Shown here: one piece after another, positions 1 through 7,955 of the stretch
Position numbering within the stretch: the first letter of the stretch is position 1
How the letters are laid out: every line of letters begins with the position of its first letter
Assembly (NCBI GenBank): GCA_020161065.1
Contig: JAIUPH010000007.1
Coordinates: forward strand, 186,001-250,000
Length of the DNA: 64,000 nt
From: Pseudomonadota bacterium
GTDB lineage: Bacteria > Pseudomonadota > Gammaproteobacteria > Burkholderiales > Burkholderiaceae_C
Reading direction: 5' to 3'
The notes under the pieces: model-generated
Databases searched by the model: none
The model's input: the letters and a program-made list of their open reading frames with translations, nothing else
Told to the model about the DNA's origin: nothing
Position numbers and translations under genes: made by a program

Positions 1-1763
1 GGCAGGCGCCACACGCGCAGGCTGCGCTCGAAGGCGCCGGCCGAAACAAGGCTGGTGCCGTCGGCGCTGAAGGCAAGCGCGGTCGACGTGTCGAGGTGGC
101 CCGACCGCGCTGCGCCCACGAGGGCCAGCGACGCGGTGCTGCGCAGTTCCACCCGGCCATCCCAGCTGCTCGCGGCCACGAGGTCACCCGCGCGACTGAA
201 CGCCACAGCGGAAACCGACCGCGCGTTCTCGCCGCGCGCTTGGGCCCGGTCGTTCCCGCTGGCCCGATCCCACAAGCGCAAGCTGCCGTCAGCACCGCCC
301 GACACAATGGCCGTAGCGGCTGCATCCAGCGCCACCGCCGTGACGCCGGCCTCATGTCCGGTAAGCACGCGCGAAAGGCCTAGGCCGGAGGCGCCTGCGG
401 TCCAGACCCGCACGGTCGCGTCGTCGCTGCCGGAGACGACCACGCCTGCATCAGCACTCGTTGCCACGCTGGTCACCGGTCCATCGTGCCCGGCCAGCGG
501 AGCTCCCACCGCCTGCATCGACGCGGCGGCCCAAACCCGCACCCGCTTGTCGGCGCCGCCCGTGACGATGCGCGAACCGTCGACGCTGAAGACGAGGCCG
601 TTGACGGGCCCGTCGTGGGCAGGCACGGCCTGCAGCGCGGCCGGATGCGCTGCCGGCCAGCGCCAGCGGTGGATGCGCCCGTCGTCGCCTCCGGCGACGA
701 TGGCGGCACCGTCCGGGCTGACCGCCACCGCGTTTAGGTGGCTGCCGTCGACACTCGTCAAACGTTCGCCAATCGGTTTACCGGTGCGTGCATCGATGAT
801 GACCAGCTCGCCGCCTTCCCCGCCGACGACGTAGAAGCGGCCCAACGGGTCGAGTGCCATGCAGCGGATCAGCACCCCGACCGGAACGATGCGCTGCAGC
901 GCCGACAGCCGCTCGAGCGCCGTCCACATCGCACCGGCGGTCTCTGCGGAAGGGTGCAGGTGATGCGCCGCCAGCAGCTGCTGCAGCAGGCGCTCGTCGC
1001 CCAGCGGGTCATGCCGCGCCAGCCCGGCCTGCGCCTGGCCCGCCAGCCGCGAAGCGAGCGCGCGGCGCAGTTCGAACTGGGCGCGATCGGCGCTGCGCGA
1101 GGCCAGCCAGGCCATGCCCAATGCCAGCGCCAGCAGACCCAGCAGCACCGCGGCCACCACCTGGAAGACGCGCAGGCGCCCACGGTCGCGGCGGCGGCGC
1201 TGGAAGCGCTCGCCGATCAGTTTCAGCACCGCAGCGCTGGCCGGACGGGCCAGCGCGCCGGCGGGCTCGTCGTGCCGGATCGTGCTGGCGAGCAGCGCGA
1301 CGATCGGTGGGCTCGGCTCGGGCGCGGGTGCGGGGTCCAGGCTCGTGCCGAAGTTCAAGGGCACCAGGTGCCGGTCGGCCCCGGCATGCGAATCGAGGTA
1401 GGTCTGGATCTCGCGCAGCACCCAGTCCTGCGGCTCGCGCAGCTCGCGGATCGCCGGCGTGCCGACGACAACCAGCATCGTCGACATCCGGATGTGGCGC
1501 TGCGTGGAATCCGACAACTCGTCGCCGGCACGGTAGACCTTTTGGTCGATGAAGACGCTGAGCCCGGCCGCGGCCAGCTGCGTGGCCAGGCCGTCGGCGT
1601 AGGCGGCACCGTCGCTGCGTCGATGGGCGATGAAGACGTCGTAGCCGTAGAGCCGGTCGACGGCGCCGGCCAGCGCCGAAGTAGCCGCCCGCAATCCACC
1701 TCGCACGCCATTTGGCGGCGCTGGTGCCTGCGCAGCGGCAGGCGAATCGCTGTGCTGGGGCAT
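1..1763 (-). CDS. TIR domain - transmembrane - WD40 repeat protein (3' end outside the window)
   Basis: A minus-strand frame of at least 587 codons starts at the ATG complementary to 1761-1763 and runs off the window edge. After a Pro/Ala-rich leader, residues 41-120 form a TIR domain: YDVFIAHRRSD, VFIDQ, then W114-V-L-R-E118, where the glutamate matches the NADase position of TIR enzymes. A basic stretch and one hydrophobic helix follow at about residues 193-213. The remainder is WD40 repeats (SPDGAAIVAGGDDG, SVDGSRIVTGGADK, GSDDATVRVW). Known for the families: TIR domains can cleave NAD or signal, and WD40 blades bind partners. Inferred: a membrane-held sensor with a cytoplasmic TIR effector, possibly in defence or stress signalling. 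The number of blades is unknown because the C-terminus is missing. No recognised defence partner lies on the sequenced side. Confidence 0.85.
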   Translation of the reverse strand, partial: MPQHSDSPAAAQAPAPPNGVRGGLRAATSALAGAVDRLYGYDVFIAHRRSDGAAYADGLATQLAAAGLSVFIDQKVYRAGDELSDSTQRHIRMSTMLVVVGTPAIRELREPQDWVLREIQTYLDSHAGADRHLVPLNFGTSLDPAPAPEPSPPIVALLASTIRHDEPAGALARPASAAVLKLIGERFQRRRRDRGRLRVFQVVAAVLLGLLALALGMAWLASRSADRAQFELRRALASRLAGQAQAGLARHDPLGDERLLQQLLAAHHLHPSAETAGAMWTALERLSALQRIVPVGVLIRCMALDPLGRFYVVGGEGGELVIIDARTGKPIGERLTSVDGSHLNAVAVSPDGAAIVAGGDDGRIHRWRWPAAHPAALQAVPAHDGPVNGLVFSVDGSRIVTGGADKRVRVWAAASMQAVGAPLAGHDGPVTSVATSADAGVVVSGSDDATVRVWTAGASGLGLSRVLTGHEAGVTAVALDAAATAIVSGGADGSLRLWDRASGNDRAQARGENARSVSAVAFSRAGDLVAASSWDGRVELRSTASLALVGAARSGHLDTSTALAFSADGTSLVSAGAFERSLRVWRL

Positions 1764-2467
1764 CAAAGCTCGGAACGTGCGCGCGAGTACATGCGCCCGA
1801 TCATCGCCGGGCCCGGCGAGGATGAGCAAGGAGCGTGGGCGGCAGCCGCGGGGGCGCCAATCTGGCCGTGGGGCGCGCCCGCCCGGGCGAGCAGCGTCGC
1901 AGTTACACGGCACTGCAAATTCTCCGTCGCATCACCCGGCGCGGTGGCCTCTGTTCCTCCGAGGTCGCCACCCCACACGAATGGCGCTCCACCTTCGTGG
2001 CGCGGCGGCGTGCTACGTTCTTTGAGTGCCATTGGCGAGCGTGTTCGACAGCATCGCGGCGCCGAGATCAGGTTCGCAGATGTCTCCTCAGGGTCGAGCC
2101 CGACCGCTCGCCTCCACCCTTCGACCGGCAGCATCGCCCACGAAGCCGACCTCGAAGACTGGTACGTCGCCACGTATCTGGCCGCAGCCATCCGGCGCTG
2201 GACATCCGCAGTCTCCGGCCATCAACGGTGCGCCACAAATGCCAGCACCCGAGCGATCCGACCGCCGCGGTCCGTAGATCGTGCAGGGCAAAGTCACCGC
2301 CACGCCCACGACGCCGGCCCTTCGAGACCAGGCGATGGGCTGCGTGTCGCACAGCGTGTACAGCAGGTCCATCGGGTTCAGCGGGTTCAGCGACTCAAGC
2401 ACGCTAACGCGCGCCTAACGCTGGGTTTCCTATAACCCCGGCCACGTCCACCTGCCGGGAAGCCAAC
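1764..2467. other. Long intergenic stretch without a convincing gene
   Basis: About 700 bp separate the TIR-WD40 gene from the next plus-strand gene. Short open frames exist on both strands, including minus-strand frames at 2088-2402 and 1763-2191, but none shows a domain, a ribosome binding site or convincing codon bias. A 9-bp direct repeat GGGTTCAGC occurs twice near 2376-2394. TATAAC at about 2432-2437 could serve as a -10 element for the gene at 2468. The stretch may contain decayed sequence. Confidence 0.45.
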
Positions 2468-3433
2468 ATGCCGAACTCCGTTGCGCACGCTGCCTTGAGG
2501 AGGGTCACCCTGAACCTCATGCAAACGGTCGCCGCGTCCCTGGTGTTTGCCAGCATCGCGGCCCAGGCGGCGGGGCCGGCGCCGGCCGGCAGCATCGGCA
2601 CGATCCAGGTCGAGTACCGCTTCGAATCCAAAGGCGAGTCCGCCACCCGCGAAAAGTGGGCGCAATGGGTGATCGAGCGCTTTGCTTCGATCGCGGCGGA
2701 GGTCACGGCGCAGAAGCCGACCTCGATGGCGACGATGGTGGCCCCGGACGGCGCGCAGACCGCGGCTCGCCAGAAGAAGCTGGAGCAGGCCGCGGGCTCG
2801 ATGCAGGCGATGCAGCCGATGATGCAGCAGGCCGAGAAGATCGCCGCCAAGTGCCGCAACGACGAAGCCTGCATGGAGCGCGAGGTGCAGAAGATGGGGA
2901 TGGGCATGTCCGAAGGCGACCTGGCGCGCGCCCAGTCGGCCGGCCAGAAGGCGCAGGCGGCCCTGGCCGACGGGCCGGCCACGGTGCAGCTGTGGCGGCC
3001 GAAGTCGCAGACCGGCACCTATCGCATCAAGGAAGACGTGCAGCGTCAGTTCCTCGACCCGCTGTGCAACGGCAAGCCCGGCATGAAGTGCCGCCGCAGC
3101 GAGCAGCGCCAGGGCGAGGGCACCATCCCCGGCGCCCCCGGCCGAGCCGACGCCTCCACGGCGATGGCCGAGGTCGACCACGCGAAGAACACGCTGACCC
3201 TGCTGCTGCCGGTGTGGATGAACCTGCTGCCGGTCGAGCAGGTCGTGACCAGCGACTACGCCAGCGACAACGACAGGGGCAAGCGCAGCGTGCTCTCGGT
3301 CTGGCGACTCGTCGACGCGAAGGCCATCACCGTGCCGCTGTCGGCTCGCGGCGAGCAGGTCCACGAGATGGTCGACAACGCCGGCTTTCCAGGGCGGCTG
3401 ACGGTGCGCTGGACCTTCACGGCCGCCCGTTGA
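2468..3433 (+). CDS. Predicted secreted protein of unknown function
   Basis: A 321-residue protein with an N-terminal signal-like segment ending near AAQAAG, so the product is probably periplasmic. The ATG at 2519 (M18 of this frame) is an alternative start that would leave a more compact signal peptide. The centre (about residues 90-150) is rich in Met, Gln and Lys and looks helical, with a Cys pair in KCRNDEACME. A second Cys pair (LCNGKPGMKCRR) follows, and the C-terminal third looks like a beta-rich domain. I do not recognise the family. The gene stands alone between an intergenic region and the large regulator downstream. Confidence 0.75.
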   Translation: MPNSVAHAALRRVTLNLMQTVAASLVFASIAAQAAGPAPAGSIGTIQVEYRFESKGESATREKWAQWVIERFASIAAEVTAQKPTSMATMVAPDGAQTAARQKKLEQAAGSMQAMQPMMQQAEKIAAKCRNDEACMEREVQKMGMGMSEGDLARAQSAGQKAQAALADGPATVQLWRPKSQTGTYRIKEDVQRQFLDPLCNGKPGMKCRRSEQRQGEGTIPGAPGRADASTAMAEVDHAKNTLTLLLPVWMNLLPVEQVVTSDYASDNDRGKRSVLSVWRLVDAKAITVPLSARGEQVHEMVDNAGFPGRLTVRWTFTAAR

Positions 3434-3461
3434 TCCGCGTACGGCCCGTCGCGCGGCCTGG

Positions 3462-3507
3462 CTCGCGGCCCGTCTCGCGGCCAGGCTCGCGGCCGCGTCT
3501 CGCGGCC
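3462..3507. repeat. 12-bp-phased CTCGCGGCC repeats
   Basis: The 9-mer CTCGCGGCC occurs at 3462, 3474, 3486 and 3499, a spacing of 12, 12 and 13 bp. The array fills most of the short gap between the secreted-protein gene and the large regulator gene. It could be simple slippage or a row of protein-binding sites on roughly one helical face. Confidence 0.7.
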
Positions 3508-3556
3508 CGTGGCGCCGCCGGGCCGTGGCGGGGCCGTCCTCGATAGCATCGGCGTC

Positions 3557-6500
3557 ATGTCCGCCGGCCGCACGCCACCCGCCGCGATGACCCTCGTGCT
3601 CGAACTGGCCGCGGCGCCGCGGCTGTCCATCGGCGACGGTGAGGCGATTGCGCTGGCGCCGCTGGATGCCGCGCTGCTGGTGTGGCTGGCCCTCGAAGGC
3701 GCCACGCCGCGCGCGCGCATCGCCCAGTTGCTGTGGCCCGAGAAGCATGCCGATGCCGCCCGCAACTCGCTGCGCCAGCGGCTGTTCCAGCTGCGCCGGC
3801 AGGCCGGCGTCGAGCTGGTCACGGGCAGCGCCACCTTGTCCTTGGCCGACGGCGTGTCGCACGACCTCGAAGACGCCGACACCGTGCTGGGCCACCCCGA
3901 TGGCGACGACCTGCCCGCCGGCGAGTTCGCCGCGTGGCTGGGCATGCAGCGCCTGCGCCGGCGCGACCGCGTGCGCCGGGCGCTGACCGAACTGGCCGAC
4001 CGGGCCGAGGCCGTACGCGACTGGGACGACGCGCTGACGCACGCGCGCGAACTCGTCGCGCTGGAGCCGCTGTCGGAAGAGTCCCACCGCCGCGTGATGC
4101 GGCTGCACTACCTGGCCGGCGACCGCGCCGCGGCGCTGCTGGCCTTCGACCGCTGCGAGCAACTGCTGAAGCACGAGGTGGGCACGGCGCCGTCGGACGA
4201 CACGCTGGCGCTGCTGCGCACGGTGCAGGCGGCGGCTAACGCTGCAGATGAGGCGGCTGGCCCTGCGGTATTGGCCGTCGCACCGCGCATCCCGGCCTCG
4301 GTGCTGCGCCCGCCGCGGCTGATCGGCCGCGACGCGGCCTGGGCCCAGTTGGCCGAGGCCTGGCACGCCGGCGGCTGCGCCATCGTCGTCGGCGAGGCGG
4401 GCCTCGGCAAGTCGCGCCTGGCCGGCGACTTCGCGCAGTCGCAAGGGCGGGCGCTGCTGGCCGGCGCGCGGCCGGGCGATGCGCGGGTGGTCTACGCCTC
4501 GGCGTCGCGGCTGCTGCGCGCGCTGCCGCGCGCCGCGCTCGATGCGGCCGACGCCGGCACGCGCCAGGAGCTGGCGCGCCTGCTGCCGGAGCTGGGCCAG
4601 CCGGCGCCGATCGCCAGCGACACCGAGCGCACGCGCTTCTTCAACGCCGTGGCGGCGGTGCTCGACGCGCAATCGCCGCACGTCGACGGCATCGTCTTCG
4701 ACGACCTGCACTTCGCCGACGATGCCAGCATCGAGCTGCTGCAGTACGTGTCGTCCTCGTCGGCGCTGCGCTGGCTGATCGCGGCGCGCGGCGCCGAGGT
4801 CACCGAGACCGGCCGCGCGCTGCTCGACGGCTTCGATGCCCGCGGCGCCGGTGCCGTCCGCGTCGAGTTGTTGCCGTTCGACGTGAGCCAGATCGAGGCT
4901 TTCGTCGACTCGCTGGGCCTGCCGGGCGTCGACGCGGCGCAGCTGGCGCCGGCGCTGGCGCGGCACACCGGCGGCAACCCGATGTTCCTGCTGGAAACGC
5001 TGAAGGCGTGGATGGCGGCGGGCCTGCCGGGGCTGCCGGGCCTGTCGGGCTTGAAGGCGCCCGTGCGCCTGCCGGCCGCGCGCGGCGTCACCCAGTTGAT
5101 CGAGCAGCGCATCGGGCGCTTGTCGGTGCAGGCGGTGCAACTCGCCCGCTGCGCGGCGGTGGCGGCGCCCGACTTCAGCATCGAGCTGGCCTCGCAGGTG
5201 CTGGGCCTGCGCACGCTGGAACTGGCCGACCCCTGGGCCGAGCTGGAAGCGGCGCAGGTGCTGCGCGACGGCGTCTTCGCGCACGACCTGATCTACGAGA
5301 GCGCGCTGGCCAGCGTGCCGCGCGCGGTGGCGCGGCGGCTGCACGCCGAGATCGCGGGTTATCTCGACGCGCACGGCGGCGAGGCGGCCCGCGTGGCGGC
5401 GCACTGGATCGAGGCCGGTGACGACGCGCATGCGCTCGATGCGCTGCGGCGCGCGGCGGCGCAGGCCCGCGCCGCGGGGCGCAAGCGCGAGGAGATCGAC
5501 GCGCTGGAGCGCGCGAGCGGCATCGCCGAACGCCTGGGCGCGAGCGGTGTCGCTTTCGATTGCCAGGCCGCCATCTTCGATTCGCTGATGATCGTCGACC
5601 GCAGCCGGCTCGACGAGGCGTTCATGAGCCGTTTGGAGCAACTGGCCGACGGCCCCGGGCAGCGGCTGGACGCGCTGCTGAAGCGCGCCGACCTGGCCAA
5701 GTGCACCGGCCGCTATGCCGAGGGCTCGGCCCTGGCCGAGGCGGCCGCCGAGATGGCGCGCGGCCTCGGCCGCCAGAAAGAGGAAGTCGAGGCCTTGCGC
5801 GGCGCCGCGGCCTGCGCCAGCTTTGCGGGCGACTCGCAGCGTGCGGTGCGGCTGCTGCGCCCCGCGCTGCCGTGGATCCTGGAGCAGGGCGACGGGCAGG
5901 ACCGCCAGAGCTACTTCAACGACCTGGCCTGCACGCTGGACAACGCCGACCAGCCGCTGGAGGCGCAGCAGTACCACCGCCGCGCGCTCGACGCGGCCAT
6001 CGAACTCGGCCGCCTGGACCAGGCCACGATCGCCTGCTCGAACATGGCCTACAGCTTGAAGAACGTCGGCCGCCTGCGCGCCGCGCTGGAGCAGACGCAG
6101 CAAGGCCGCCGCTACGCGCTGGGCTTCGACGACGCCCGCTCCACGACGCTGGCGCTGGACGTGATGACGCTGCCGCTGCTGCGCGACCTGGCGCGCTACG
6201 GCGAGGCGCTGCACGCGTCGGAGGTGGCGTTGCAGGCGGGGGCGCAGTTTGCCGAAGCGCGCATCACCGTCGAGTTGCACCTGGCGCTGCTGTGGCTGCG
6301 GCTGGGGCAGCCGGCCCGCGCGCAGCAGCGGTTGGCGGCGGTGCAGGCGCAGCCGGTGCCGCCGCGGCTGCGCGCCCGCGTGGCGCAACTCGCCGGCCAA
6401 CTGTGCCAGGCCCTCGGCCAGCCGGCGGCCGGCCATTTCGAGCAGGCCCTGGCCGACGCGCCCGCGCTGGGCCGCACCACGCCGCAGTCGATGATCGTGC

Positions 6501-6931
6501 TGGACCATGCGCACACGCTGCCCCCCGCCGCCGCGCTCGCGGCCTGCGAGCAGGTGCGCCAGCGCGCCGAAGCCATCGGCCTGGCCGGCGTGGCCCTGGC
6601 CGCGCGCGTGCGCGGCGCGTGGTTCGCCGCGCGCGCCGGCGCCGTGCAGCGCGCCGCGGCGCTGGCCCGCGAGGCGCTCGAAGCGTCGCCGGACATCGAG
6701 GCCGACGAGCTGTACCCGGCGGAACGCTGGCGCAACGCCGCGCTGGCCTTCGAGGCCGCTGGCGCGCCGGACGAGGCCCGCGCCGCGGCGCAAGCCGGCC
6801 GCGACTGGGTGCTGCGGGTGGCCGAGGAACAAGTGCCGCCGAGCTTTCGCGATGGCTTCGTGCACCGCCACCCGGTGAACCAGGAGCTGCTGGCGCTCGC
6901 CGGGCGGCTGCGATCAGGTCCTGCCATGTGA
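3557..6931 (+). CDS. Large BTAD / AAA-ATPase transcriptional regulator with helical repeats
   Basis: The protein has 1124 residues from the ATG at 3557; an ATG at 3587 is also possible. Order of domains: an N-terminal winged-helix-like segment (about 10-100), a bacterial transcriptional activator domain of TPR-like helices (about 105-240), a STAND/AAA-type ATPase with Walker A GEAGLGKSR near residue 283 and Walker B GIVFDDLHFAD near residue 380, then about 600 residues of helical TPR-like repeats. Such proteins are usually ATP-dependent signal-responsive activators related to SARP and MalT proteins. No C-terminal LuxR helix-turn-helix is evident, so DNA binding presumably lies at the N-terminus. 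The coding sequence ends 34 bp before the toxin-antitoxin pair. The ligand and targets are unknown. Confidence 0.85.
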   Translation: MSAGRTPPAAMTLVLELAAAPRLSIGDGEAIALAPLDAALLVWLALEGATPRARIAQLLWPEKHADAARNSLRQRLFQLRRQAGVELVTGSATLSLADGVSHDLEDADTVLGHPDGDDLPAGEFAAWLGMQRLRRRDRVRRALTELADRAEAVRDWDDALTHARELVALEPLSEESHRRVMRLHYLAGDRAAALLAFDRCEQLLKHEVGTAPSDDTLALLRTVQAAANAADEAAGPAVLAVAPRIPASVLRPPRLIGRDAAWAQLAEAWHAGGCAIVVGEAGLGKSRLAGDFAQSQGRALLAGARPGDARVVYASASRLLRALPRAALDAADAGTRQELARLLPELGQPAPIASDTERTRFFNAVAAVLDAQSPHVDGIVFDDLHFADDASIELLQYVSSSSALRWLIAARGAEVTETGRALLDGFDARGAGAVRVELLPFDVSQIEAFVDSLGLPGVDAAQLAPALARHTGGNPMFLLETLKAWMAAGLPGLPGLSGLKAPVRLPAARGVTQLIEQRIGRLSVQAVQLARCAAVAAPDFSIELASQVLGLRTLELADPWAELEAAQVLRDGVFAHDLIYESALASVPRAVARRLHAEIAGYLDAHGGEAARVAAHWIEAGDDAHALDALRRAAAQARAAGRKREEIDALERASGIAERLGASGVAFDCQAAIFDSLMIVDRSRLDEAFMSRLEQLADGPGQRLDALLKRADLAKCTGRYAEGSALAEAAAEMARGLGRQKEEVEALRGAAACASFAGDSQRAVRLLRPALPWILEQGDGQDRQSYFNDLACTLDNADQPLEAQQYHRRALDAAIELGRLDQATIACSNMAYSLKNVGRLRAALEQTQQGRRYALGFDDARSTTLALDVMTLPLLRDLARYGEALHASEVALQAGAQFAEARITVELHLALLWLRLGQPARAQQRLAAVQAQPVPPRLRARVAQLAGQLCQALGQPAAGHFEQALADAPALGRTTPQSMIVLDHAHTLPPAAALAACEQVRQRAEAIGLAGVALAARVRGAWFAARAGAVQRAAALAREALEASPDIEADELYPAERWRNAALAFEAAGAPDEARAAAQAGRDWVLRVAEEQVPPSFRDGFVHRHPVNQELLALAGRLRSGPAM

Positions 6932-6933
6932 CG

Positions 6934-6954
6934 TACAATCCTTGCCAACTGGCA
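6934..6954 (+). promoter_or_regulatory. Candidate promoter and operator of the Xre/RES toxin-antitoxin pair
   Basis: TACAAT at 6934-6939 resembles a -10 element, with no clear -35. Directly downstream, TGCCA (6943-6947) and TGGCA (6950-6954) form an inverted repeat around AC, where the transcript would start. A further TGCCA lies at 6922-6926. Antitoxins of this class usually repress their own promoter, so this is a plausible operator. Confidence 0.45.
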
Positions 6955-6965
6955 GGAGTCACGGC

Positions 6966-7451
6966 ATGAAGCCATCGAGTCAACGTTCGACGACCAAGCC
7001 CAAGAAGGTGAAGGTTTTCGCCGGCGTAAGGCGTGAGCGACCAGCCGGTGTGCCCGTCGCTTTCGCGGGCTCCGGTGTCATGGCCCACGACGCGGTGATG
7101 AAGGGCGTGTCGGGCCGGGCCTTGACCCGCATCTGGGAAAGCACCCGGGGGACCCTGCCCGCGGACGCCGTCCTCAAGGCCATCGGCCTGAGCGCGCGCA
7201 CCGCACACCGCATCAAGGCCGATCCCGACAAGCCCTTGGATGCACGCACGACGGACGGGATCTACCGGCTCGAGTCCGTGCGCGCGCTGGCGCAAGACGT
7301 GCTGGGCAGCGCGGAGGCCGCCAACGAGTGGCTGAACACCGAGGCGATGGGGCTGGAGTTCAGAAAGCCGATCGACCTGGTGAGCACTTCGCCGGGCGCC
7401 GAGGCCGTCAAGACCCTGCTGCAGCGGATGAAGTACGGCGTCTACGCGTGA
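6966..7451 (+). CDS. Antitoxin with Xre/MbcA/ParS toxin-binding domain (DUF2384)
   Basis: A 161-residue basic protein. The start at 6966 is set by AGGAG at 6954-6958, 7 nt upstream. Residues 1-30 are Lys/Arg-rich, a helical DNA-binding part follows (LSARTAHRIKADPD), and the C-terminal half has the DUF2384 pattern, with a helical segment, an AxEWLNT motif and P-I-D-L near the end. In this family the protein binds and blocks a RES-domain toxin and represses the operon. The stop codon overlaps the start of the toxin gene, so the two are translationally coupled. Family assignment is strong; specificity is not known. Confidence 0.9.
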   Translation: MKPSSQRSTTKPKKVKVFAGVRRERPAGVPVAFAGSGVMAHDAVMKGVSGRALTRIWESTRGTLPADAVLKAIGLSARTAHRIKADPDKPLDARTTDGIYRLESVRALAQDVLGSAEAANEWLNTEAMGLEFRKPIDLVSTSPGAEAVKTLLQRMKYGVYA

Positions 7452-7954
7452 CCCCACTGCCGGCCTCGCTGGGCGGCACGGGTGCGCTCGCCGGGTGGAC
7501 GCTGCAGGACGCGCGCCATGCCGCCACCTGGAACTCCGGCATCGGCTCTGCGACGTACGGCGGCCGCTGGAATTCCATCGGCAAGCACGTGATGTACGCG
7601 GCGCTGGACCCGGCCACCGCGATCCTGGAGGTGGCGGTGCACAAGGGGTTTAAGGCGCTCAACACGGTCGCCCACAACCTCCACTCATTCACGATCACCG
7701 ATCCGCGAACGGTCCGCGTCGTGCAGCGGGATGACGTGCCCAATCCGCACTGGCTCCACCCCATTGCGCCGAACAAAGACCAGCAGGCGTTTGGCGACCA
7801 ACTGATCGACGCCCACCCCTACGTGCTGCTGCCCAGCGCGGTGAGCGGGCACTCGTGGAACCTGCTGGTCAACGTCACCACGGCGCTGCCGCTGATGAGC
7901 GACATCCAATCCGAGCGCTTCGCCCTCGACCCGCGGTTGCGCGGCAAGGCGTGA
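7448..7954 (+). CDS. RES-domain toxin (MbcT/ParT class)
   Basis: The protein has 168 residues from a GTG at 7448 that overlaps the antitoxin stop (GTGA). It shows the RES family layout: GGRWNSIGKHVMYAALD with the Arg, then an Ile-Leu-Glu pair (ATAILEVAVH), and a Ser-rich C-terminal segment around LLPSAVSGHSWN. Known RES toxins act on NAD (phosphorolysis or hydrolysis) or ADP-ribosylate a target. Partner and order (antitoxin first) are typical. Its end is 1 bp from the convergent end of the histidine kinase gene, with no visible terminator hairpin. Confidence 0.92.
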   Translation: MTPLPASLGGTGALAGWTLQDARHAATWNSGIGSATYGGRWNSIGKHVMYAALDPATAILEVAVHKGFKALNTVAHNLHSFTITDPRTVRVVQRDDVPNPHWLHPIAPNKDQQAFGDQLIDAHPYVLLPSAVSGHSWNLLVNVTTALPLMSDIQSERFALDPRLRGKA

Positions 7955-7955
7955 C

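Noticed and set aside
1763..2402. Small minus-strand frames upstream of the TIR-WD40 gene as possible partner genes
   Set aside because: They lack family features, ribosome sites and codon bias; one ends exactly at the TIR gene start, but its sequence looks random.
738..2435. 565-codon plus-strand frame opposite the TIR-WD40 gene
   Set aside because: It is the antisense of WD40/TIR coding sequence and shows no domain of its own.
2387..6871. A 1494-codon minus-strand open frame opposite the large regulator
   Set aside because: It is Arg/Gln/Ala/His-rich with no domains and is the antisense shadow of a well-supported BTAD/AAA gene; long stop-free frames are expected at this GC content.
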